A stretch of DNA of 19,571 bases from Ureaplasma sp. (lineage in GTDB: Bacteria; Bacillota_I; Bacilli_A; Mycoplasmatales; Mycoplasmoidaceae), in assembly GCA_020024695.1 (NCBI GenBank), contig JAHHTK010000016.1, positions 1 to 19,571 of the forward strand, in the 5' to 3' direction. Both the position numbers and the translations under genes were made by a program. Below, one piece after another: positions 1 through 8,484 of this stretch. The notes under the pieces were generated by a model. That model saw only the letters and a program-made list of their open reading frames with translations, was not told where the DNA came from and searched no databases. Every line of letters starts with the position of its first letter. The stretch's first letter is position 1.

Positions 1-1106
1 GCTAATTTAATTGGTAAGTGTAACACTTCTCTTACACTACCATCTTCTAAGTCTTGCATTTCTAAGCTATCACATCAAATAGCATACAATAAACGTTCTA
101 CCCCGACTGATGGTTCAATTACGTGTGGGATGACTTTTTTACCAGTAGTTTCATCCATATAACTTAAATCAGTTTTAGAGTTTTGAGCATGGGTTTGTAA
201 ATCAAAGTCTGTTCGGTAAGCTAATCCGTATAATTCACTCATTCCGTGTGGAAAATCATATTGATAGTCAATTGTTTTCTTAGAATAGTGAGCTAGATCA
301 TCTTGGGGGTGGTCATAAATATTTAAATGGTCTTGGCTTAATCCGCATTCTTGAGTTAAGAAGTGACCAATTTTTTGTTCTCAAAGATCAAACTCTTGTC
401 TTCAATCAGCTGTTTCTGGATTAATAAAGTATTCAATTTCCATTTGGGAGAATTCACGGGTTCTGAAAATGAAATTCCCTGGTGTAATTTCATTACGGAA
501 CGCTTTCCCAACTTGCCCAATCCCAAATGGTAATTTTGGACGCATGGTTCTTAACACATTTTTAAAGTTAATAAAGATTCCTTGAGCAGTTTCAGGTCTT
601 AAATAAACTGTATTTAACTTATCATCCACCACGCCCATATGGGTTTGAAACATTAAGTTAAACTTACGAATATCAGTTCAATCATGAGCATTACAGTTTG
701 GACAATTAATGTGGTGGTCATCTAACACTTTTTGCACTGCTGTATTGTCAGCGTTTTCACTCACAATAATTCTTGGATCAAATTCTTCAATTAACTTATC
801 AGCACGGAACCGAGCATGACATTGTTTACAGTCAATTAAAGGGTCTGAAAAGTGAGCTAAGTGGCCACTAGCTTGTCAGACTTGGGTATTGTAAATAATG
901 TTACTATCTAAGGGAAACATATTTAATTCATGGTTAACAAAATAATCATTTCATAAATTGATTAAGTTGTTTTTCATATAAGAACCTAATGGTCCCATAT
1001 CTCAAGCATTGGCAAGACCATTATAGATTTCACTATTGGCAAAGACAAAACCGTAATTCTTAAGGTGGTTTACGATTTGGTCTTGACTTAATTTTTTAGT
1101 TGGCAT
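1..1106 (-). CDS. glyS: Glycyl-tRNA synthetase, single-chain class II type (3' end outside window)
   Basis: Cytoplasmic enzyme that charges tRNA-Gly with glycine, of the homodimeric class II type rather than the alpha2beta2 GlyQ/GlyS type. The visible N-terminal 368 residues begin MPTKKLSQDQIVNHLK, followed by the family's first catalytic block (SEIYNGLANAWDMGPLG). Two Cys pairs (CKQC and CPNC) form the zinc-ribbon-like insert, and then come FNLMFQTHMG, the motif 2 region RPETAQGIF and FRNEITPGNFIFRTREFSQME. TGA encodes Trp in several places, including AWDMG and QVWQASG. The ATG at 1106 is preceded by GAGGAA 10 bases upstream. The gene lies 46 bases downstream of the DegV gene and is probably co-transcribed with it. 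The C-terminal anticodon-binding domain is beyond the left edge of the window. Confidence 0.96.
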
Positions 1107-1152
1107 AATTTTTTAATTCCTCAACAATGATGTTTCTTTAATTAATTTGGCA

Positions 1153-2052
1153 TTAATCTTTAAAAGTTGGTAAGATTGATTTTTCAATCGTTGTCACGGT
1201 AGTCATTCCAATGGCCCCTTTTCAAACTAAGCATAAAAAGACACTTGGAGCCCAACGAAGCACGATTTCATTTTTGTCTAAACTGTATTTTTCAGCTAAA
1301 GTATTTTTTAAAGTTTCAATATCTTCACTGTATGGTTCACTAATGAGCACACACATACTTTTGACAGTGTTACTGTTTAAATTCTTCTTGTAATATTTAT
1401 CAGTATACTTGATAAATTTTTCAAACACATTCGATCACCCTAAGGCTAAGCCTTCTTTTTGGTTGTTATACTCAGCTTTAATGATTGGGGTAATTTTGGT
1501 TAAAGTTAAGGCTTTGGCTAACAATTTTGGTAACCGACCTGACTTTTCTAATCCCTTTAACGTTTTGCAAGCAAATAAACTTAAACTATATTTTCAATGA
1601 TTACTTGCGTAATCTAACAACTTCTCCATTGGTTGATTGTCATTGATCATATTTCTTAAATCAATACATAAGCATTCTAAAGAATAACCATAATCTTTGG
1701 TATCAACAACAAAAACTCGGTCTGGAAAATTCTTGGCAATTGAAGTTAAATGATCAGTTTGACTTGATCAGCCACTCGAAATTGGACAAATAATAATTTT
1801 GTCATATTTTTCTAAACCATTGATAATGTGGCGTTCCATCAATCCATAGGTCGTTGTTGCTGTTTTAAATGTAAATCCATCACTCAACATCTTCAACAAT
1901 TCTTCTGGTTTGATTTTGTCAGGTTCATCAACAAAAACGACCCCATCGCTCCGTTCTAAAGTTAATGGTAAGACATCAATTTCATATTTTTGAGCATCGG
2001 TTGGACTAATTGTATTTGATGAATCAGTCATTATTAAAATTCTTTCGGACAT
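1153..2052 (-). CDS. DegV family fatty-acid-binding protein (FakB-like)
   Basis: 299 residues, the usual DegV length. In Firmicutes, proteins of this family (FakB) bind a fatty acid and present it to the kinase FakA to make acyl-phosphate for phospholipid synthesis; that role is inferred here. Family landmarks are visible: ILIMTDSSNTIS at the N-terminus, KTATTTYG (the lipid-contacting TSQPS-type loop), CPISSGWSSQ (SSGLSGT-type loop), VVDTKDYGYS, LKGLEKSGRLPK (the LK.GGRI-type motif), and WAPSVFLCLVWKGAIGM near the end. TGA encodes Trp in SSGWSSQ, LGWSN and VWKGA. Start ATG at 2052 is preceded by AAGGAA. The gene is divergent from thrS and upstream of glyS. No FakA gene is in the window. The family call is firm; the fatty-acid specificity is not visible. 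Confidence 0.9.
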
Positions 2053-2078
2053 TTTATGAATTCCTTATCGTTTATTTA

Positions 2079-2084
2079 TATAAT
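2079..2084 (+). promoter_or_regulatory. Candidate -10 box for thrS
   Basis: A perfect TATAAT lies 39 bases before the thrS start codon, with the Shine-Dalgarno AAGGAT at 2111-2116. No convincing -35 box is visible, which is common in Mollicutes. The implied leader is about 30 bases, too short for a T-box riboswitch. Confidence 0.5.
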
Positions 2085-2088
2085 TATA
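2083..2088 (-). promoter_or_regulatory. Candidate -10 box for degV-glyS
   Basis: The minus strand also reads TATAAT here, overlapping the plus-strand TATAAT by two bases and lying about 30 bases upstream of the degV ATG. The two divergent transcripts may share one melting region. No clear -35 box was found. Confidence 0.45.
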
Positions 2089-2123
2089 AGACGTATAGAC
2101 ATAAAAATTTAAGGATATAAATA

Positions 2124-3851
2124 ATGACTGTAAATCAAAAATTAAACAATACCTGTGCTTTATTGCTCGGGCAAGCTATTTCTCATTGTTATGAAAACGC
2201 ATCTTTAATCACTTTTAATACCACTGATGAAGGTTTTTATTACGAATTTAAAGCTGAATCTGTAGTTTCAAATAATGATTTTAATAAATTAGAAAAACAA
2301 ATCAAAAAAATTGCTGATAGTGCTTTAGAAATCACAACGACAGTCATTACCAAAACGCAAGCTTTAGCTATGTTTGCGAATAACAAATACAAACTCGCTA
2401 TGATTAATGAAATCGCAGGCGATGAAGTTAAAATTTATTCATTTGGAAATTACCACGACTTATACCGTGGTGAAGTTGAAACCAATACTAAGTTTGTAAA
2501 ATTCTTTAAATGTTTAAATGTCGCTGGTAGTTATTGAAACAATGATGCTTCAAGCGATCAATTAACTCGTATATATGCTGTTGCAACTGAAAGCAAGGCT
2601 CAAATGGAAGAATACTTAGCCTTCTTACAAGACCGTAAAGAAAGAGACCACCGTCGGATTGGTAAAGACTTGGGGTTATTTACCTTTGACCAATTATGTG
2701 GTCCTGGGATGCCAATTTGATTACCTGCTGGAATGGCCATCAAACACCAAATTGAATTATTTATTCACCAATTACAAATTAAATATGATTTTGAAATGGT
2801 CTCCACTCCAGTTTTAGCAAATAAGAAATTATATGAAATTAGTGGTCACTGAGAACACTATAAAGATTACATTTTCCCACCAATGAACGTTGAAGACATT
2901 GAATTATGTTTACGTCCAATGACCTGCCCACACCATATCTTAGTTTATAAAAATACACCAAAAACCTATAAACAATTACCATTACGTTTATGTGAAGAAT
3001 CTAACTTATTTAGATATGAAGCCTCAGGTGGTTTAACAGGACTTGAAAGAGTTCGGGACATGGTCTTAGAAGATACTCACATTTTCTGTCGTCCAGACCA
3101 AATTAAGCAAGAAGTATTTAACTGTTACAACATGATTAAAGAAGCTTATGCTGGTTTACATATTCAATTAACTCAAGTGGACTTATCTTTATATGATCCA
3201 AATGATAAAGTTAAATTCCATGACAACACTGCAATGTGAGAAACTAGTCAAAATCAATTACGGGAAATGTTAGTGGAAGCTGGTATTCCATTTAATGAAG
3301 AAGTCGGGGAAGCAGCTTTCTACGGACCAAAAATTGACTTCCAAATCAAAACTAACTTAGGCCGTTTAATTACTGTTTCAACCATTCAATTAGACTTCTT
3401 ATTACCAGAACGTTTTGATATTAGTTATAGTGATGCGAACCAAAAAGCCGAACGTCCAGTCATGGTTCACTTAGGCGTTGTTGGTACTTATGAAAGATTA
3501 ATGGCCATCTTGCTTGAACAAACTAAAGGGGTCTTACCTTTATGATTAGCACCTGTTCAAGTAGCAATCTTACCAGTCCGACCAGAACATGAAGAATTTG
3601 CGAACCAATTAAGACGAACCTTAAAGTTAAACAACATTCGGGCAACTGTTGATAACCGTGACGAAAGAGTTGCCAAGAAGATTCGGGACGCTCAAATTAG
3701 TAAAGTTCCATTCCAAATTGTTTTAGGTGATGCTGAAGTTAATGATCCAAACACCATTGTTTACAAAACCTATGGTGGTGATGAACCAGTTGCAATCCCA
3801 TTAGCAGACTTCATTAAGATGTTAACCACTGCTATTGATAACAAACATTAG
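2124..3851 (+). CDS. thrS: Threonyl-tRNA synthetase, short form with degenerate editing domain
   Basis: Charges tRNA-Thr in the cytoplasm. 575 residues, against about 640 for the E. coli enzyme; the missing part is the N-terminal TGS domain. Residues 1-174 match the N2 editing domain, roughly 175-470 the class II catalytic core, and the remainder the anticodon-binding domain. Zinc ligands are present: C268 (MTCPHH), H319 (DTHIFC) and H449 (VMVHLG). So are the motif 2 region (FRYEASGG, R297) and the motif 3 Arg (TYER, R458). The editing residues are not: aligned with E. coli H73, H77, C182 and H186, this protein has L13, Q17, Y114 and V118. The domain is otherwise recognisable (CALLLGQAI, DEGFYYEF, VAGSYW). 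TGA encodes Trp (e.g. GSYWNND, GHWEHY). ATG at 2124 follows AAGGAT. It is the only plus-strand gene and ends at a strong hairpin terminator. Confidence 0.96.
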
Positions 3852-3858
3852 AATATTT

Positions 3859-3886
3859 AAAAAGCACGAAGGCCTTCGTGCTTTTT
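3859..3886. terminator. Bidirectional rho-independent terminator between thrS and the opp operon
   Basis: A perfect 28-base palindrome starting 8 bases after the thrS stop: AAAAAGCACGAAGG followed directly by its exact complement, ending in five T's. Because the arms begin with A's and end with T's, it can act on both strands. Confidence 0.88.
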
Positions 3887-3890
3887 GTTT

Positions 3891-3923
3891 TGGGGTTGGG
3901 GGATGTGAAACCCCACCACCCCA
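3891..3923. other. GC-rich hairpin between two terminators
   Basis: TGGGGT (3891-3896) pairs with ACCCCA (3918-3923), and inside it GGGG pairs with CCCC (3911-3914), around a loop of about nine bases. The G/C content is strikingly unlike the surrounding AT-rich DNA. It lacks a T-run of its own, so it is not a standard terminator. Its function is unknown. Confidence 0.5.
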
Positions 3924-3932
3924 TGCAATCAA

Positions 3933-3963
3933 AAAACACAAGCAAGATGATTGCTTGTGTTTT
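3933..3963. terminator. Terminator at the end of the opp operon
   Basis: A 13-base-pair stem (AAAACACAAGCAA, 3933-3945, with its complement at 3951-3963) around a 5-base loop. On the minus strand it is followed by a T-run and lies 10 bases after the stop codon of the last gene of the opp operon. It could also back up thrS termination. Confidence 0.85.
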
Positions 3964-3972
3964 ATTGTGGTT

Positions 3973-4593
3973 TTAATTAAAGGCTCCGTTAATTCCACCT
4001 AAAATTAACATTAAGATGGTGGTTGCCCCAAACAAGGAAGTAAAAGTGATTCATGAGATATTTCATCACTTCTTGGTATAGCGTTTTCGTAATTCCAAGA
4101 ATTCATTTCACTCTTCAATGTTATTTACTTCGTCAATTGCTAAATCTTGGCCGATTTTTTGCTTAATTTTGGTTCGAATCTTGGACAGCTTAATCATCCG
4201 ACTAAACTTCATTAAACCGTAGCGAGCATGGCTTAAAAACCCTGCCCGACCTAAAGCTCATAATCCAATTAAACATTCAACAGCGGCCGTGATATATCAT
4301 AAGATGTTATATCATTGCTGAGGAATATAACCTGTTGGATTAGTATCTTTGTTTTTCAGGTCTCAAGAAATCCCGACTCCTAATGAAACTGCCAACCCAA
4401 CTACTCATAAAATTAACAAGCAGACAAAGGGTAACAACCCATTAGGGTATCTAGATGAAATATTAGCATAGTCATAAGCACTTTTAGTAGTATTACTTTG
4501 ACGATTGACGGTGCGATTATTTTTCCGACTATAACCTGTTTTTAAACCACTTTTTTTCGTGAGATCAATATTATTGAACTTTTCTTTTTTCAC
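3973..4593 (-). CDS. Uncharacterised three-segment membrane protein at the end of the opp operon
   Basis: 206 residues. A polar, basic N-terminus (about residues 1-50) is followed by a hydrophobic segment (PNGLLPFVCLLILWVVGLAV), a second (YNILWYITAAVECLIGLWAL), a charged cytoplasmic-looking stretch rich in K, R and E, and a third at the C-terminus (SWITFTSLFGATTILMLILG). It may belong to a small Mollicutes membrane family such as DUF3899, but I cannot confirm this. The first possible start is GTG at 4593, inside the oppF 3' end (23-base overlap), with only a weak AAGAAAAG upstream. An in-frame TAG at 4609-4611 blocks further extension, and no ATG occurs until about residue 128. The overlap suggests translational coupling to oppF. 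TGA encodes Trp. No function can be assigned beyond the operon context. Confidence 0.8.
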
Positions 4594-7198
4594 GACGTGC
4601 TTTTCTTGCTAGTGCAGTTCAGTGTTCAATTTGAGCTTCTGTTCCAAACACAAAGTGTTCTTTATTTTTATTCACTTGGTGGAAAACAGGTTGGTTTAAA
4701 GGTGAATAATCACGAGCATAGTTTTCAAGTTCACTAAAGGCAGCTAAGTCCACGTGAATCTTACTTAATTCTGGGGCTGCTTTAATTAAACTAATGGTAT
4801 ATGGGTGGATTGGATTCAAGAAGATTTCATTGGTATCACCTTTTTCAACAATCACCCCATTATGTAAAATGATCATCCGATTACATGCATAGTTCACCAT
4901 GGAAAGGTCGTGAGCAATAAAGATAAAGGTAATTCCTTTTTGTTCAGCTAACCGTTTCATAATGTTGACTACTTGGGCTTGAATAGACACGTCAAGAGCA
5001 CTAATTGGTTCGTCAGCAATAATTAACTTAGGATTGTTAATTAATGCCCGAGCAATGACGATTCTTTGTCGTTGACCCCCTGAGAATTCATGTGGATAAC
5101 GGTAGGCGTGTTCATTTTTTAACCCAACTTCATTTAAGGCTTGATAAACTTTGGCACGGGTTAAAACTTTAACTAATAAACGTTTGTTAAGATATAAGAA
5201 AACTGGATTGGTGGAACGTAAGTTACGGTATAAATCCACTTCTTCATAGTTAGTTTCAAATTCAAAGTTTAATGATGATAAGTTTTTAATACGAGTATTT
5301 AATTCCCGACGGACGTCTTTTTTAAAGGCTTTGCTTAAGCCCATGCGTTCGCTTGAACTTAATTGTTGAGCATGGGTTAGCAATTCGCTTGGACGACATT
5401 TTAATAATTCACCCTTAACTTGTTTAATGACTTGAACATATCCATGATAGATAGCTTTAAAGTTTTTCTTTCAAGCTTTCATTTCTTGACTACGTTGGTG
5501 CATTAAAGGTAAGTATTGAGCATTAAATTCTTGAATAGCTTGTTTGGTGTAGTCTTTACATGCTTGTGTTTTAACTTGTAAATCTTCACAAGCTAAAGCA
5601 TATTTTTCTTGGGCTTTGCGATAACCTTTGGTTTTTAATCAATCGGTTTTTTCGTATTGTCGCAAGTGGTGCATTTTGGCTTCAAGCACATAGATTTCAG
5701 TTCTAGTTTGGTCTAAAATTTCAATCTTTTCACTACATTTTTCACTATTGATTTTTTGAATGTCTAAAATTTTGCTCTTGATGGTTTGAAACTTTGGGTT
5801 TTCCATCACGTTTGCATTGTTTGAATAAGTAGCTTGATATTGTTTGAAGGTGGTTTCAATTTCAGCCACATATTTTTGATATTGGTCGTAGATGCCTAAT
5901 TGGTGTAAAATAGCCACATTTTGGTCATCATCTAATGATTGGTTTAACTTTGATAATTGGAACGCTGCAAATGAATAAGCTTCAATTGCTTTATCCACAA
6001 AGATTAACCGTTCATTATTGATGGCTTGCATTTTTACTGCTAATTCTAAAGCTGGGTTAACAGTTTGATCAATTAAATTTTCTAATTCTTTGACATAATC
6101 TTGGAATTCTGATAATTCAATTCAATAACAATGTTTCAATTGTTTTAAACTTTCAACTAACAATTCCAACTTTCATTGTTTTGCTTGTTGATAATAGTAT
6201 TCAAAGTTAGTCTTAGTAATTGATTTCGCAGTTTTAATTGCACTTAAATCTAAACTATAAGAACCAATTAAACTATTAATAAACATCTTATTTTCTTTGT
6301 AATATCATTCCTTAAGGTTGCTTTTAATAGTTTTGTATTCTTGTTGTTTTTGATCACGTAATTGCTTTAATTCCAAGTAATCATAGCAGTGTTTTGCTTC
6401 TTGTTTATTTTGATAATAGTTCTTTTCACTATTGAAATAGTTGATTTCATTTGCATTGATTTCATTGTTATTGAAACAAGTTAAGCAATGGTCAAAAATC
6501 CCTTTAATTTCTTTGGTGTAATCATAAACTAAGAAGTTAATTTTTTTCGCATTTTCTTCAGTATCAGCTAAGATGTCTAAAACCCGAGCTAATTCTTCGT
6601 TACCATCTTCATTAATATTAATGTGAATTGCTTTTAATTTATCAATGGCTTCTTGATAAGTTTTAGCGAGCCCATTGTAATATTGGTCAAAGAATTTGTG
6701 ACTAATTTCGTTATCTTTTAAGTGATAAGTATATTGAAAGTATTTATTAATCTTTAAGTGATCTTTAATAATTTCACTCGCTTGTTTGTCTAACTTGTGG
6801 TTAATTTTAAACGGTTCAGACACTAAAGTTAAGACATTCTTTTTTGGGTTTAACGATGACATTGGGTCTTGGAAAATCATTTGCATGTTTTGACATAATC
6901 AAGAACGAGTTTTTTTAGAAATCTTTTCTTGCGAAATTAAGTGTTTGTCAAAAATGATAGTTCCCCCACTAGTTGGATATAAACGAATTAACATTTTTCC
7001 AGTGGTAGATTTTCCTGATCCTGATTCACCAATAATACCAAAGAAGTCTTGTTTATTAATGGTAAAAGAAGCGTCATCAACGGCTTTAAAATAAGTCCCT
7101 TGTTTTTTAAAATAACGGTTTAATTTAGAAACAGTTACCAGTTCATTGGATTCGTCGACACAATTACCTAATAACTTGTTTTTTAATAGTTCATTCAT
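4571..7198 (-). CDS. oppF: Oligopeptide ABC transporter ATP-binding protein OppF with giant insertion
   Basis: One of the two ATPase subunits that power peptide import at the inner face of the membrane. 875 residues, against about 310-330 for ordinary OppF. Walker A GESGSGKST is at 57-65 and the Q-loop MIFQDPMSSLNP at about 107-118. Some 530-580 extra residues intervene before the signature SGGQ at 706-709, Walker B IIADEP at 726-731, the D-loop, the H-loop His at about 763, and the OppF/DppF C-terminal NPIHPYT motif. The insertion is rich in K, E, Q, N, Y and L, looks largely helical, and I recognise no enzymatic motif in it. From memory, OppF proteins of M. genitalium and M. pneumoniae are also about 850 residues, so this is probably a Mollicutes lineage feature. 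ATG at 7198 follows AAAGGA and lies 16 bases after the oppD stop. TGA encodes Trp at several places. Confidence 0.95.
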
Positions 7199-7214
7199 CT
7201 CACGTTATCCTTTC

Positions 7215-8483
7215 TTAATCTAAACTGGTTGGTTGGGTTTCGCTTTCACTACTAATCACTGTTTCGTGATCTTGACCATTTTCACTTTCCAAGATTTCAA
7301 TTGACGCAGCCGCAATCGCTTCTTTGTCTAAGACATCTTTAGGGATGTCAATTCGTGGAGCGGCTTGGTCACATAATCAAGTGGCGGCATAGTGGGTGTC
7401 ACTTAATTTAAACATTGGTGGTGGTACTTCAAAATCAATCTTTAAAGCATATTGATTTCGTGGAGCAAAGGCATCGCCTTTTGGTGGTGAAAGCATGTTT
7501 GGAGGGGTTCCAATAATACTTGATAATGGTTCGGTAGAAGCACTATCAGGAATGGAAGAAATTAAAGCTCAAGTATATGGGTGGGCAGCATTGGTAAAGA
7601 TATCCTTACGGGTTCCTTTTTCAATGATCCGACCTGCATACATGACATAGATATAGTCACAGAAGTTTGCCACTAAAGCGATGTTGTGACTAATAAAGAT
7701 AATAGCTACGTTTAATTCATCACGAAGTTTTTTAATTAATTGTAAAACTTTGGCTTGAATGGTAACGTCAAGAGCGGTTGTTGGTTCGTCAGCAATAATT
7801 AATTCTGGCTTAGCAGCAATTGCCATTGCAATGGCAATTCTTTGACGCATCCCCCCTGAGAATTCGTGAGGGTAAGCTTGAACCCGACGTTCAGGATTTT
7901 CAATTCCAATGAACTGTAAAATCTCAATCATACGGTTATACATTGCTTCTTTTTTAACATTTGCTTTATAGGCTTTCTTTAAAGCAGCGTATTCTTGCTT
8001 ATAAGCTTCAGATTTAACATTATTATGTTTTCTTAATAAACGGTGGCTATTTCATTGAAAATCACGATATTCAGTAATCTTGATGGTTTCAATAATTTGA
8101 GCACTAATCTTTTTGGTTGGGTTTAAACTCATTAAAGGGTCTTGTGGAATATATGCAACCCGAGTTCCCCGAATATAAGGTCATTGCGATTTTTTTAACG
8201 AAGTAATATCAATGTTATCAAGGTTTAAACTATCAGCAGTAGTAGTTGAACCGTCATTGAACCCAATGACAGATTTAACAGACACTGATTTTCCTGATCC
8301 TGATTCACCAACTAAACCGACAATTTCACCATGACGAACGGTTAAATCAATCCCACGCACAGCACGAACTAACCCAGCTTTAGTTTTAAACGAAACGTTT
8401 AAGTTTTTGATGTCTAAAATTTCATCTGGTTGCAAGATTTTATCAGGATTGGTAATGATGTTTTTTTCTGAAATAAACTTCAT
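7215..8483 (-). CDS. oppD: Oligopeptide ABC transporter ATP-binding protein OppD
   Basis: Second ATPase subunit of the Opp importer, 422 residues (about 330-360 is usual). Walker A GESGSGKS is at 59-66 and the Q-loop AYIPQDPLMSLNP lies just after residue 110. A modest, basic, helical insertion of roughly 60 residues precedes the signature SGGM (209-212). Walker B LIIADEP follows at 228-234, then the H-loop His at 266 (FISHN) and the AHPYTW motif. The tail after about residue 345 is acidic and S/E-rich and ends ETQPTSLD. I chose the ATG at 8483 (MKFISEK) over upstream in-frame starts because AGGAG (8490-8494) sits six bases before it. Only one base separates it from the OppBC stop, so translation is probably coupled. 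Confidence 0.95.
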
Positions 8484-8484
8484 A

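Noticed and set aside
1211..1600. Plus-strand ORFs opposite the DegV gene.
   Set aside because: They are antisense to conserved DegV coding sequence, have no ribosome-binding sites and resemble nothing known.
2053..2123. T-box riboswitch upstream of thrS or glyS.
   Set aside because: The thrS leader would be about 30 bases and the degV-glyS gap is 46 bases, both too short for a T-box; no specifier hairpin or antiterminator was seen.
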